NCBI GenBank assembly: GCA_963776195.1
Contig: CAVZMO010000001.1
Coordinates: forward strand, 1-64,000
DNA from: CAVZMO01 sp963776195
GTDB taxonomy: Bacteria > Nitrospirota > Thermodesulfovibrionia > Thermodesulfovibrionales > SM23-35
DNA length: 64,000 nucleotides
Reading direction: 5' to 3'
The notes under the pieces are model-generated. The model was given only the letters and a program-made list of their open reading frames with translations. It ran no database searches and was not told the DNA's origin. Below, piece after piece: positions 55,277 through 64,000 of the stretch; the first letter of the stretch is position 1, and the number at the start of each line of letters is the position of its first letter. Made by a program: the position numbers and the translations under genes.

Positions 55277-56083
55277 ATGCGAAATACATATCTGATATCG
55301 ATCATGATGTTGTTGACATTGTTACTCGCAAGATCTGTTCAAGCTAAGCCGGATATCGAGGGAACGTTAGTGGAATACAGTGCAAAAGGTGTGGTGATGA
55401 AGGGGTATCTTGCGTATGACAAGAATATTACGGGCAAGAGGCCGGGCGTGCTGGTGGTACATGAATGGTGGGGACTGAACGACTATGCAAGGAAGCGTGC
55501 CCGCATGCTGGCAGAACTGGGATATGCAGCCCTGGCGGTTGATATGTACGGAGACGGGAAGCAGGCAGAGCATCCTGATGAGGCCGGCAAGTTTTCATCA
55601 GAGCTCATGAAGAACTTTGAGACTGCAAAAGGTAGATTCATTGCCGCTATGGAATTTCTGAAAGAGCAACCTATTGTCGATCCTCAGAAGATTGCAGCAG
55701 TAGGGTATTGTTTTGGCGGAGGTATTGTACTCAACATGGCAAGGCAGGGTGTTGATCTAAAGGGAGTTGCAAGCTTTCATGGGAACCTTTCTGCAGTAGA
55801 GCCTGCTAAACTGGGTTCTGTGAAGGCAAAGATACTTGTCCTTCATGGCGCTGACGACAAGTTCATTACAGTGGAGCAGATCGAGGCTTTCAAGAATGAG
55901 ATGAAAAATGCTGGAGCTGATTTCCGGTTTATTTCATATCCCGGTGCACTCCACAGCTTCACCAATCCGGAGGCTGATGAATATGGCAAGAAATTTAATA
56001 TTCCGGTTGCCTACAATGCAGAGGCGGACAAGAAGTCCTGGGAGGAACTGAAGGAATTCCTTAGGCAGATATTTTTAAAATAG
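55277..56083 (+). CDS. exported dienelactone hydrolase family protein
   Basis: A 268-residue alpha/beta hydrolase with a signal peptide (LISIMMLLTLLLARSVQA). The DLH-type triad is visible: nucleophile Cys in GYCFGGGIVLN, Asp in HGADDKFITVEQ, and His in GALHSFTNPEADEYG. VVHEWWGLNDYARKRARMLA is the usual substrate-loop segment. Cys nucleophile enzymes of this family hydrolyse lactones or esters; the substrate is unknown. Confidence 0.9.
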   Translation: MRNTYLISIMMLLTLLLARSVQAKPDIEGTLVEYSAKGVVMKGYLAYDKNITGKRPGVLVVHEWWGLNDYARKRARMLAELGYAALAVDMYGDGKQAEHPDEAGKFSSELMKNFETAKGRFIAAMEFLKEQPIVDPQKIAAVGYCFGGGIVLNMARQGVDLKGVASFHGNLSAVEPAKLGSVKAKILVLHGADDKFITVEQIEAFKNEMKNAGADFRFISYPGALHSFTNPEADEYGKKFNIPVAYNAEADKKSWEELKEFLRQIFLK

Positions 56084-56369
56084 GGAACCTCGTTTACTTC
56101 CGTATCGTTAAATATGGCTGGGCCCGGCGCGCCCACTCGCTCTGAGGATATTTTTCCGAAAGAGTGTCGTATGCCCGGCGAAGCGCGCTTGCCTCGATTT
56201 GGGATAAATACGCAGTTTCAAGTCGGGAGTTGGAAAGCGACCGTGCTGAGGCACTGAAGACGCTGGATGGGTTTCTCCAAGGTCTTGGATACCTCGGAGG
56301 AAGTGTGAAGTCAGAAGAGGAAAGTTTGAGATGAGTGAAAACAGGATAACAACCCCGTACGAAAACAGC
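56084..56369. other. remnant coding sequence upstream of higB
   Basis: Contains the first 74-bp repeat (56123-56196). From about 56143 one open frame reads GYFSERVSYARRSALASIWD, then YAVSSRELESDRAEALKTLD, and stops at 56331; it looks like the C-terminus of a lost protein that I do not recognise. Confidence 0.4.
56123..56196 (+). repeat. 74-bp direct repeat, left copy
   Basis: Starts CCCGGCGCGCCCACTCGCTC and ends GCGCGCTTGCCTCG; 72 of 74 bases match 57222-57295. The two copies flank the higBA module, 1.1 kb apart. Confidence 0.9.
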
Positions 56370-56398
56370 TTGACACCTGTAACCGTAAGGGTTACACT
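56370..56398 (+). promoter_or_regulatory. higBA promoter with an operator palindrome
   Basis: -35 TTGACA (56370-56375), 17-bp spacer, -10 TACACT (56393-56398). A perfect inverted repeat TGTAACC-GTAAG-GGTTACA (56378-56396) fills the spacer and overlaps the -10, a classic place for HigA autorepression. Transcription would begin about 8 bases before the higB ATG, so the leader is very short. Confidence 0.65.
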
Positions 56399-56412
56399 AT
56401 AAGCATGGAAGG

Positions 56413-56691
56413 ATGATAAAGACCTTCACTCATAAGGGGCTTGGAGACTTCTTTTACGACGACGCGAAGAAGGGAATCCAGGCCGCTCACGCGCAAAAGC
56501 TCGCGGACATTCTGGACAGACTCGATGCCGCGCACGTGGTGGAGGACATGAGATACCCTGGCTCGGACCTGCATCAGTTGAAAGGACCGCTGAAGGGCTT
56601 CTGGGCGGTGAAGGTGTCCGGCAACTGGCGGGTTGTCTTCACGTTCAGAGAAGGCAACGCCTACCAGGTGAACTATCTCGATTATCACTAG
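56413..56691 (+). CDS. higB: HigB-type mRNA interferase toxin
   Basis: A 92-residue RelE-superfamily toxin of the HigB type: MIKTFTHKGLGDFFYDDAKK, YPGSDLHQLKGPLKGFWAVK and VSGNWRVVFTFREGNAYQVN, with the basic and aromatic residues of ribosome-dependent mRNA cleavage. Toxin precedes antitoxin, as is usual in higBA. Confidence 0.92.
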   Translation: MIKTFTHKGLGDFFYDDAKKGIQAAHAQKLADILDRLDAAHVVEDMRYPGSDLHQLKGPLKGFWAVKVSGNWRVVFTFREGNAYQVNYLDYH

Positions 56692-56703
56692 AGAGGTGAG
56701 AAC

Positions 56704-56997
56704 ATGAGAATGCGAAAGAGAATACCCACCCATCCGGGCGGCATTTTGAAAAGGCAGTACATGGAGCCTTTGTCCCTGACGGTTTCCGATCTCGCCGGGA
56801 CCCTCGGCGTGTCCAGAAAGACGCTGTCGAAAATCGTGAACGAGCGCGGCGCCGTGACCCCTGACATGGCGCTTCGTCTCTCCAAGGCGTTTAACACGAC
56901 CCCGGAACTGTGGCTCAACCTCCAGCGTAATTATGACCTCTGGGAAGCCGAGCACAAGTCGGACGACTGGAAGCTGGTCGAGGCGATAGCGGGATAA
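56704..56997 (+). CDS. higA: HigA antitoxin
   Basis: A 97-residue antitoxin with an XRE helix-turn-helix: THPGGILKRQYMEPLSLTVS, DLAGTLGVSRKTLSKIVNER, MALRLSKAFNTTPELWLNLQ. It neutralises HigB and represses the operon, probably at the palindrome 56378-56396. A GAGAGGTG ribosome site is close to the ATG. Confidence 0.93.
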   Translation: MRMRKRIPTHPGGILKRQYMEPLSLTVSDLAGTLGVSRKTLSKIVNERGAVTPDMALRLSKAFNTTPELWLNLQRNYDLWEAEHKSDDWKLVEAIAG

Positions 56998-57530
56998 AGG
57001 AATTGTGAAGGGAAAAGGGTGAAGTTTGAAATGAAAGACAACTTGACCATGAGCGAACCGCAGAGGTCGAAAGGCATGAAATTGTGTCTACTGAATCCTT
57101 TTACCCTTTCAACTTCAACCTTCCTTACTGGATTGGGGTATATGGGATGGGAAGCATGGCACTGAGTCGGCACCAAGTTCTTAATCCCTTATTGCGTGGG
57201 GGTTTATTGGAAATGACGATTCCCGGCGCGCCCACTCGCTCTGAGGATATTTTTCCGAAAGTGTGCCGTATGCCCGGCGAAGCGCGCTTGCCTCGTGAGT
57301 CTTTTTATATTCAGCGACGCCGACTCCGAAAAGGTATTAATTATTTATTGATTCCATGAATCAATAAGGCACGTGGAGAGTTGTTCTTGATCATGAGTCT
57401 TCTCTTCACCTGCTAAGAAACAGTCTTGACATTGCGAAATTTGTGCGGATTACTGGTCGGAACATAGATCAAGTGTGTGCGTCCCTGCAGCACCTTAAAA
57501 AGCGGTGTCAACCGCAAATTGTACGAGTTG
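56998..57530. other. intergenic stretch with the second 74-bp repeat
   Basis: No gene that I trust; the frame from 57084 is mostly the repeat plus flanks. From 57296 to 57530 I see nothing recognisable. Confidence 0.4.
57222..57295 (+). repeat. 74-bp direct repeat, right copy
   Basis: Matches 56123-56196 at 72 of 74 bases in the same orientation; see that entry. Confidence 0.9.
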
Positions 57531-58007
57531 TCACTGTCCCATTGCAATAGCCGCTTCAAGCCTTGCCAACTTCTCCGCCACAGAACCTGTATTGTGTTGC
57601 GCAGCCTTCAGCTCAGAAGTCAGATTTGTGGCCGTTACTACCTCGTCTGACTCAATTGCAGCGGCCAATCGCATCGTTAAGTCAGCAATCGATTCCCATG
57701 CGTTTCCGCCGTACATTCTTTTATGTCGCCAGTTTTTATTCCCAAACATACCTCTGAGGTCGGAGATTGATACTCGAAATCGTTGCTCGAATACGCCGAG
57801 AGCTTTAGTAACTGTCTGAGCTCGTTTTGCCTTGTCACGCAAAGTGCTGACCTGTTGCCAGGCACTATCTCGATTCACCGGAAGCGATACTAAAACCCGC
57901 CATGGGTCTTTATCGATATACCCTTTGTTGACGAGGTGCCGGACATTTCGAGCCTCGTGATAAAGCAGCGCTGCAGCATTACAGAGCATCTCAAAGTTTT
58001 CTTTCAC
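57531..58007 (-). CDS. hypothetical helical protein
   Basis: A 158-residue soluble, helix-rich protein (FEMLCNAAALLYHEARNVRH, QQVSTLRDKAKRAQTVTKAL, SIADLTMRLAAAIESDEVVT). No signal peptide, no family recognised. It stands alone on the minus strand between the two toxin-antitoxin modules. Confidence 0.55.
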   Translation of the reverse strand: MKENFEMLCNAAALLYHEARNVRHLVNKGYIDKDPWRVLVSLPVNRDSAWQQVSTLRDKAKRAQTVTKALGVFEQRFRVSISDLRGMFGNKNWRHKRMYGGNAWESIADLTMRLAAAIESDEVVTATNLTSELKAAQHNTGSVAEKLARLEAAIAMGQ

Positions 58008-58245
58008 TATTGCTTACACCTTTTTGGCCGTATAGTGCAACTAACATTTGCTTTTATATTAATTTTGAGTATCTCCAATATATGGCTTCAATTTATGTTC
58101 TGTCAATACGGAGGGTTGTTCATGAAATTTGCACTCCACCTGCGAGTGCGCAAGCTTGGGACAAAATAAGAACTGTTGAATTCAATTTGTATGAGTTTAT
58201 ATCTATAGGATCTTCAAGAACGAATAAATAAAGGTATGCTTTGGT

Positions 58246-58494
58246 CTATTTATAAATGTCCTTTCGGTGACCAATCCTGAGGACTATGATAGTTTCATCT
58301 TCGATATCAAATATGACCCTGTAATCTCCGATTCTGAACCTGTAAGTGCCAATTTTTGGGTCGGTTAACTTTCGGGAATAATTGAGAGGATCATTTGAAT
58401 ACTCTTTTAACTTAGAGGCGATTCTTTTTTTGACATCCTGGGTGAGATTATCAATGTCTTTTAATGCTCTGTCAGTTATAACAACCTTAAACAT
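58246..58494 (-). CDS. RelE/ParE-family toxin
   Basis: An 82-residue type II toxin: FKVVITDRALKDIDNLTQDV, SRKLTDPKIGTYRFRIGDYR and VIFDIEDETIIVLRIGHRKD. RelE-like catalytic basic residues are present. The start overlaps the antitoxin stop by 8 bp. Confidence 0.9.
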   Translation of the reverse strand: MFKVVITDRALKDIDNLTQDVKKRIASKLKEYSNDPLNYSRKLTDPKIGTYRFRIGDYRVIFDIEDETIIVLRIGHRKDIYK

Positions 58495-58684
58495 TAAAGA
58501 CTTCTTCGAATGGTTTTATTCTGCCTTCTTTGTAATCTTTTCTCGATTGATCGATGGAACGAAGAAAGCTTTCACTGGAAAGTGCGATCATATCTTCTAT
58601 TACATCTTCCATCGTTTCCCTGACGGTATTTGATATAAGCGTTTGCAGTTCCTCGACACTCAAGTCTTTTATTGATGTTCCCAT
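58487..58684 (-). CDS. antitoxin of the RelE/ParE pair
   Basis: A 65-residue protein: MGTSIKDLSVEELQTLISNT, then EDMIALSSESFLRSIDQSRK and KEGRIKPFEEVF, the usual small antitoxin with a C-terminal toxin-binding helix. GGAGG lies upstream of the ATG. The 247 bp before it contain no gene. Confidence 0.8.
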   Translation of the reverse strand: MGTSIKDLSVEELQTLISNTVRETMEDVIEDMIALSSESFLRSIDQSRKDYKEGRIKPFEEVFNV

Positions 58685-58931
58685 ATGGTAACCTCCTTGC
58701 TAAATTATATCTGAACTGTCCTTTTTCATCAAACGCTGTAACTCCCTAGCTGATCACCTGGGGTTGAAAGACACTGGCTTTTAATAAATCGCATAAGAAA
58801 TAAACAGAATTATTCGGTTATACATAAGTGAGAAGTACTGTGAGAAGCGGTGAGATAAACCCGAAACTGCTTTGAATCCTTATTCTAATGTGTAAGCGTA
58901 TTTCGAGATCTAATCTGACTTACATAAAATA

Positions 58932-59162
58932 TTAACTCCTATATATCACTTTCCCGATGTCCTCTACCCAGAGGAGTCGCCTGTGAAACTGCGATTTTTC
59001 GAGGGCATTAAACAGTTTGCGATCTGCCGTCACCATCTTGCATGTTGTTTTTTCTGCAAGAGCGATATAAAGGCTGTCATAAAATGTCCTCTTTGTAAGA
59101 CAGGCTATACCGAAGGCATCACGCATGAGAGATTTAGTAGGATTGCGGGATTCTTGCGGCAA
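58932..59162 (-). pseudogene. truncated PIN-domain (VapC-like) toxin
   Basis: A 76-residue fragment matching the C-terminal half of a VapC PIN domain: GIACLTKRTFYDSLYIALAE and TCKMVTADRKLFNALEKS keep the conserved Asp residues, but the N-terminal half with the first acidic residues is absent. A separate frame just upstream (QISIDLPDTLAILNANLIK, about 59165-59225) may be further debris. Probably inactive. Confidence 0.6.
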
Positions 59163-59252
59163 CTCACTTTATCAGGTTGGCGTTCAGGATTGCAAGGGTG
59201 TCGGGAAGATCTATCGAAATCTGATTATCGTAACATTGTCGACGAGCGTCTG

Positions 59253-60773
59253 TTACAAGCCCATCGGTGAGGCTATCCCATATTTTTTCATCTTGTAGCC
59301 GATCTGTCTCGGGGTAAGGCCGATCATTCTCGCCGCCTTTGCCTGGACCCAGCCTGTCTTCTCGAGTGCATCGAGTATGCTCGACTTTTCTATGTCTTCA
59401 ATCCCGGCCCTTAACGATTCTTTCTGAAGGATTTCTTCAGGCGGCGGCAATTTCAGATTAATCGGAAGGTCTGCTGGTCTGATGTTGTCACTTGCCGACA
59501 TTACGACAAGTCTTTCCATGGTATTTTCCAGTTCCCTGACATTGCCCGGCCAGCTATAATCCACCAGCGTCCTCAATGCATCGGGTGACAGAGATATGTC
59601 CTTCTTATTTTCCTTATTGTACCTGCCGAGGAAAAATTCGACAAGCAATGGAATATCTTCCTTCCTCTCTCTCAGAGGAGGCATGCATATCGGTACAACA
59701 TTCAGCCGGTAGAACAGGTCCTCTCTGAACTTGCCTTTTGAGACGAGTTCCTCAAGATTTCTGCTTGTCGCAGCGATAAGCCTTACATCAACCTTTATCG
59801 TCTTCTCCCCTCCGACGCGTTCGAATTCTCTCTCCTGAAGCACCCGCAGGATCTTCGGCTGGAGATTAATGGGAAGATCGCCTACCTCATCGAGGAGAAT
59901 AGTCCCGCCGTGGGCGAGTTCAAATCTCCCCTTTCGTGCCGTTATCGCACCGGTGAATGAGCCTTTTTCATGTCCGAAGAGTTCCGATTCGAGCAATCCC
60001 TCGGGTATCGAGGCGCAATTGAATTTCACAAACGGCTCCTTTGCCCGCGGACACATATAATGAATTGACTTTGCGATCAACTCTTTCCCTGTGCCGCTTT
60101 CTCCATAGAGAATGACGGTGGCCTTTGAATCAGCAACACGATACACCGATTCAAAAACCTCCTGCATCTTATCCGATGTACCGATGATGTTCGGAAGGCT
60201 GTATCTGCCTTTGAGCTGAAGTTTCAGGTTTTCTCTTTCCTGTTCGGATTCCTTGAAGTGGTTCCAGAGGATCACATACTGGGCTATTATGGATGCGATT
60301 ATTTCCAGCACCCTGATATCTTCATCGATCTTTATGGCCTTATCTTTAAAAATTCTGTCAGCGCTCAGGACGCCTATGGATTCGCCTTTGAACGCAATAG
60401 GGACGCAGAGAAATGAAATGCCTGTCTTCTTTATTCGTGACCCCGTCTTATTCAGAAACAGAGGCTCCACTCCGACATTGGGTATAACCAGAGGAGAACC
60501 CTTTTCGATGACCCTCCCGACGATACCTTCGCCTATCTTGTACTTCCCCCTGTCGATCTGCTCTTTTGTGAGGCCGTGTGCGGCAACGATTCTTAATTGC
60601 TTGGAATGCTGGTCGAGGAGATAGACCGAACCCCTCTCCATTTCAAGGAAGTCAGCGATAACACGCATAGTCCTGGAGAGGTTTTTCTCAAGATCGAAGG
60701 AAGAGCTGAGGACCTTGCTTACTTCAAGAAGGGCTGAGAGGATACGATTTTCTCTTTCAAGTGACTGCATCAT
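59253..60773 (-). CDS. NifA-like sigma-54-dependent activator
   Basis: A 506-residue regulator: GAF domain (residues ~5-165, FDLEKNLSRTMRVIADFLEM), AAA+ domain with Walker A GESGTGKE, Walker B GGTILLDEVGDLP and the sigma-54 contact loop GSFTGA (GAFTGA with Ala-to-Ser), then a C-terminal Fis-type HTH (AKAARMIGLTPRQIGYKMKK). Order GAF-AAA-HTH is that of NifA. It lies beside glutamate synthase genes, so nitrogen control is likely, but no nif genes are visible. Confidence 0.85.
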   Translation of the reverse strand: MMQSLERENRILSALLEVSKVLSSSFDLEKNLSRTMRVIADFLEMERGSVYLLDQHSKQLRIVAAHGLTKEQIDRGKYKIGEGIVGRVIEKGSPLVIPNVGVEPLFLNKTGSRIKKTGISFLCVPIAFKGESIGVLSADRIFKDKAIKIDEDIRVLEIIASIIAQYVILWNHFKESEQERENLKLQLKGRYSLPNIIGTSDKMQEVFESVYRVADSKATVILYGESGTGKELIAKSIHYMCPRAKEPFVKFNCASIPEGLLESELFGHEKGSFTGAITARKGRFELAHGGTILLDEVGDLPINLQPKILRVLQEREFERVGGEKTIKVDVRLIAATSRNLEELVSKGKFREDLFYRLNVVPICMPPLRERKEDIPLLVEFFLGRYNKENKKDISLSPDALRTLVDYSWPGNVRELENTMERLVVMSASDNIRPADLPINLKLPPPEEILQKESLRAGIEDIEKSSILDALEKTGWVQAKAARMIGLTPRQIGYKMKKYGIASPMGL

Positions 60774-60779
60774 GAGGGC

Positions 60780-63170
60780 CTAAACGTTTTCTACCATCTC
60801 CCATATCCCGCATGGACAGATGCCTGCACAGAATCCGCAACCGATGCACTTTTCCTCATCAACGACATATTCATATGATCCGCCCTGGTGCTCGACCCTG
60901 CTGATTGCGCCCCAATAACATGTGCTTTCGCACATTTGGCAGTCGCGGCAGGTGGCACAGGACATACACTTATTTGCTTCCTGCTCCGGGGTAAAGTCAC
61001 CCTTGCATACATCATAATATTCCGTCTTGATACGTTCATACGAAATAACCTGCTTGACCTCCGGCCATCTGGGGGCATGCATGAGTTGATAATGGACCGT
61101 CTCTGCGGTTGTCCTCCCCTGGCCGATCGCATGGGTTACCAGACCTAATCTTGTGGCATCGCCGATGGCGAAAACCTTTACATCCGATGTCTGGCCGATA
61201 TCGTTCACAGCTATCCAGCCGCGCTCCGTATGGATGGAAGGAGGCAGGAAATCCAGTATCGGAACGTCTCCCACCGACATGATAACAACATCTGCGTCCA
61301 GAGATGTGCCGTCTTTGAAATAAAGTCTTTTCTCAGCATTGTCGTATCTCTCCGAGAATTTGGGCCATACGATCCTGGTGCCCTTGGCAACCGCGTTTTC
61401 CATCTCTTTCCCGGATGCGGCGGGTTTCTGGATATCCACTGCTATGACCGATTGGGCGCCGCAGTTATAGGCCTGAGAGGCGACATCCATCCCGACGTTT
61501 CCGGCGCCTATGATGACAGCCTTTTTGTCCTTCAGATCAGGCAGGTCTCCGATATTGATACCCCTGAGAAAATCATACGCCGATACTATATGTTCGGAAC
61601 CGGGGAACGGAAAAATCCTCGGTTTGTGTGCGCCGCAGGCAACAATCATGACTTCATGGCCCTTATAAATCTCTTCAAATCTCTTCTGATCGATCTTCTC
61701 ATTGAGATGAACGTGAACGCCTATTTCTCTGAATCTTGACAACTCTTTTTCGAGCACTTCGCGGGGAAGGCGCTCCCTGGGGATGCAGAGCTCGAGCTTT
61801 CCGCCGAGCTTGCCGGTCGCTTCGTAAAGGTCAACGGTATGGCCCCTTAACCCAAGCTGCCATGCGGCACTCAAGCCCGCGGGACCTCCGCCGACGACGG
61901 CTATTGAATGTCCCGTAGGTTCAGCTTTTTTCGGGGCCGGCAGATCAAGGGCGAGCCTTCCCAGTCTGTCGATGCCGAGAGGTTTGTCGAGCTGGCCCCT
62001 CGTACAGCTCTGCATACAGAGGTTCGGACATATCTGTCCGCATACTGTCGCGGGTAAAGGACTGTATTGCAAAACCAGTTCCAGGGCTTCATGGAGTTTC
62101 CCCTGCCGAATCAGCGCCGCCCTTTTGTGCGACGGGATATGTGTCGGACAGCTATATGCGCACGGTGGTGAATATTTTTCATTCGCCCAGACGGGTTTGT
62201 TCCTTCTGTCTTTCCCTGTCGTTATGTACGGCAATATGGTGAGATCATGGTCCATGTAAGGCGCAAATATACCGCCCTGTCCAACTTCTTTCTCCCAGAC
62301 ATCCTTCCTGAAATCCGATGTGGGCATCTTGAACCATCGCCTTGCCTTTTTTTCCTGGGGAGTGTACGCAATGAATTTCTTCCATTCATCCTGCGAGCGG
62401 GTAAGTTCGTCATAATAAGACACCCTGTCGATGGCTTCAAGGTATGGCTTCATATTGGTCTTAAGCCATTCCCAGTCCTGGGGGGTCAATTCGAGGAGCT
62501 TGACGTCCCGCTCGCTGTAGCTCTGAATCGGACCCCTGAAATATATTGTTCCGCCTACCATCCCGACACAGGGACGGTATCCCAGAACGTTTTCCGGGTT
62601 CCGGGGATTTACGCCGCAGACGACTGCGATTCCGCCCGCCTTAAACTCTGCAAAAGAGTCGCCGACGTTTCTAAAATACCATGACTGCGGCGGGTCGAAC
62701 CGCGGGTTGTGCTTCGTCATAGTATCGCAGCGCGCACCCCCGCCTCCCTGAACGTAAAGGATTCCCTGTGCTGCGGCATTGAAGGCGCCGTTGGTGACAT
62801 CGCCTAAGACCGTTATATTGGCGCCGCAGTTAATCCAGCCCACATCGTCGGAGGCGCTTCCCTTCAAGACGATCCGGGTGCCCGGCATGCCCATGCTTCC
62901 GAGCCTCTGGCCCGCCGGCCCTTCAACGGTCAGTTTCACGCTTTCGCCCCTCGGCCAGATTCTGCCGCCGATCCCGTGCTGACCGTCTGCTATTATGTGC
63001 AATTCCCTTGCATTGTTCCGGATGGCCTGCTGTATCTGTTCCTCAAAAATCCGGGAAGGCACGCGTTTACCCTTTACAACGCCCTGGAGGATAACGGTCC
63101 GGGGACTGGATTCCTTTCCGCTGACTTCCGATTTCTGCTTACTGGTTACTGTTTTTTTCTTAGCACGCAT
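60780..63170 (-). CDS. glutamate synthase: GXGXG domain fused to GltD-like subunit
   Basis: A 796-residue protein. The N-terminal ~250 residues are the GltB C-terminal GXGXG beta-helix (DGQHGIGGRIWPRGESVKLT, GDVTNGAFNAAAQGILYVQG). The rest is a GltD-like flavoprotein: CAYSCPTHIPSHKRAALIRQ, FAD motif VVGGGPAGLSAAWQ, NAD(P) motif IIGAGNVGMDVAS, and C-terminal ferredoxin motifs CMSCATCRDCQMCESTC and CIGCGFCAGICPCG. It passes reducing power to the FMN domain of the adjacent gene. Overlaps that gene by 11 bp. Confidence 0.9.
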   Translation of the reverse strand: MRAKKKTVTSKQKSEVSGKESSPRTVILQGVVKGKRVPSRIFEEQIQQAIRNNARELHIIADGQHGIGGRIWPRGESVKLTVEGPAGQRLGSMGMPGTRIVLKGSASDDVGWINCGANITVLGDVTNGAFNAAAQGILYVQGGGGARCDTMTKHNPRFDPPQSWYFRNVGDSFAEFKAGGIAVVCGVNPRNPENVLGYRPCVGMVGGTIYFRGPIQSYSERDVKLLELTPQDWEWLKTNMKPYLEAIDRVSYYDELTRSQDEWKKFIAYTPQEKKARRWFKMPTSDFRKDVWEKEVGQGGIFAPYMDHDLTILPYITTGKDRRNKPVWANEKYSPPCAYSCPTHIPSHKRAALIRQGKLHEALELVLQYSPLPATVCGQICPNLCMQSCTRGQLDKPLGIDRLGRLALDLPAPKKAEPTGHSIAVVGGGPAGLSAAWQLGLRGHTVDLYEATGKLGGKLELCIPRERLPREVLEKELSRFREIGVHVHLNEKIDQKRFEEIYKGHEVMIVACGAHKPRIFPFPGSEHIVSAYDFLRGINIGDLPDLKDKKAVIIGAGNVGMDVASQAYNCGAQSVIAVDIQKPAASGKEMENAVAKGTRIVWPKFSERYDNAEKRLYFKDGTSLDADVVIMSVGDVPILDFLPPSIHTERGWIAVNDIGQTSDVKVFAIGDATRLGLVTHAIGQGRTTAETVHYQLMHAPRWPEVKQVISYERIKTEYYDVCKGDFTPEQEANKCMSCATCRDCQMCESTCYWGAISRVEHQGGSYEYVVDEEKCIGCGFCAGICPCGIWEMVENV

Positions 63171-63999
63171 AACTTATTTCCAATCTGTCCGCCATTGCTT
63201 TGTCGTCAATACTTAATCCGTCGGACATGCCGATGGGTAGTTCCGTACTTCTGCCCATAGGTGCAAATATCTTCTTTAGCTCCACGTCGGCAGCCTTGAA
63301 GACTTCCACGACGCGTTCGGCAACCTTGTCGGAATCGAGTCTGCGGTACAATTTCGGGTCCTGTGTCGTTATACCCCTCGGGCATTTGCCGGTATTGCAA
63401 AGGTTGCAGCGGTTGTATTCGTCGCCGAAACAATGCGCGGTTGCCTGCATTATATATTTCCCGACAGAGACGGCCGATGCCCCGAGCATGATGAGGGCCG
63501 CTGCGTTGGCAGCAAGGTTCCCTTTCTTGCCTACACCGCCGGCAGCGATAAGGGGAAGCTCATTTTGCTTGCCTTGCTTCACGAGGTCAAGATAGCACTC
63601 TCTGAGATTCGACGCTATGGGATGGCCCATTTTATCCATAGAAACGTTGTAAGCAGCGCCGGTTCCGCCGTCTTCTCCATCGATAGAAAGCGCCGCCGCA
63701 TAAGGATTTCGTGCCAGGTTGTTCAGGACGGCACGGGCCGTCTTTGTTCCGGAGATCTTCGGATAGACGGGCACCCTGAAGCCCCATGCCATCGACATGG
63801 ACTGGATCATCTTCGCTACCGCCTCTTCGATAGAATATTTTGTCTGGTGCGTGGGAGGCGACGCGAGATCGATAAACTGCGGCACGCCGCGGATACTGGC
63901 GATGAGTTTCAGTACCTTTTGGGCCATTAAGAGACCGCCGTCGCCGGGCTTTGCACCCTGGCCATATTTGATTTCTATCGCTGCGGGGTCCTCTACCAT
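63160..63999 (-). CDS. glutamate synthase FMN-binding domain, 5'-partial
   Basis: The last 279 residues of a GltB-type FMN domain: EIKYGQGAKPGDGGLLMAQK, LASPPTHQTKYSIEEAVAKM, DGEDGGTGAAYNVSMDKMGH, IAAGGVGKKGNLAANAAALI and CFGDEYNRCNLCNTGKCPRG, with the 3Fe-4S Cys. The start lies beyond the right window edge. It joins 2-oxoglutarate and ammonia (delivered by an amidotransferase encoded elsewhere) to form glutamate. A split, archaeal-type arrangement. Confidence 0.93.
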   Translation of the reverse strand: MVEDPAAIEIKYGQGAKPGDGGLLMAQKVLKLIASIRGVPQFIDLASPPTHQTKYSIEEAVAKMIQSMSMAWGFRVPVYPKISGTKTARAVLNNLARNPYAAALSIDGEDGGTGAAYNVSMDKMGHPIASNLRECYLDLVKQGKQNELPLIAAGGVGKKGNLAANAAALIMLGASAVSVGKYIMQATAHCFGDEYNRCNLCNTGKCPRGITTQDPKLYRRLDSDKVAERVVEVFKAADVELKKIFAPMGRSTELPIGMSDGLSIDDKAMADRLEISYAC

Positions 64000-64000
64000 A

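Overview
The window reads as a bacterial chromosome segment from an anaerobic, probably Gram-negative organism, perhaps Nitrospirota or a deltaproteobacterial-type lineage. This is inferred from gene content: CoA-dependent 2-oxoacid:ferredoxin oxidoreductase, HdrA with an MvhAGD-type NiFe hydrogenase, a split glutamate synthase, multiheme cytochrome c, and the order aroQ/roadblock/TPR/coaBC/rpoZ/gmk/remA/yicC. Taxonomy cannot be fixed without a search.

Layout. (1) 1-12.4 kb is a defence island on the + strand: a 5'-cut YhcG-like nuclease, a TM0106-type nuclease, a tight SIR2-HerA-KTSC-STAND NTPase operon whose last protein carries nearly identical tandem repeats, then a cytosine methyltransferase/Vsr/NgoMIV-like restriction system. 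(2) 12.7-18.1 kb is a housekeeping block on the minus strand. (3) 18.3-22.5 kb holds porGDAB and an mglB-mglA pair. (4) 23.44-33.22 kb looks like an element integrated at the 3' end of tRNA-Ala: a 17-bp copy of the tRNA 3' end lies at its far edge. It carries exported proteins of unknown function, a short array of integron-like cassettes with attC sites, a DUF72 gene, XRE, COG4190-like and ORF6N genes, and no integrase. (5) 33.4-38.7 kb is hdrA-mvhDGA-tusA, for H2-linked electron transfer. (6) 38.7-45.9 kb has a chemoreceptor, apgM, a LuxR regulator, a nine-haem cytochrome and a TatD-radical SAM fusion. (7) 45.9-53.9 kb is housekeeping on the minus strand (typA, hisS, divIVA, yggT, proC, yggS, radical SAM, DUF3786). 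(8) 53.96-54.13 kb is a 55-residue reading frame with an in-frame TGA, two CxxC motifs and a bSECIS-like hairpin: a probable small selenoprotein. (9) 54.2-59.2 kb is accessory: GntR, dienelactone hydrolase, HigBA flanked by 74-bp direct repeats, a second toxin-antitoxin pair and a truncated PIN toxin. (10) 59.25-64 kb holds a NifA-like activator and two parts of a split glutamate synthase.

Caution: about twenty single-base frame breaks occur, many in normally essential genes (coaBC, rpoZ, gmk with two, proC with three, yggS, yicC, porB). Most are more likely consensus errors than real pseudogenes, and I give repaired spans with the break position.
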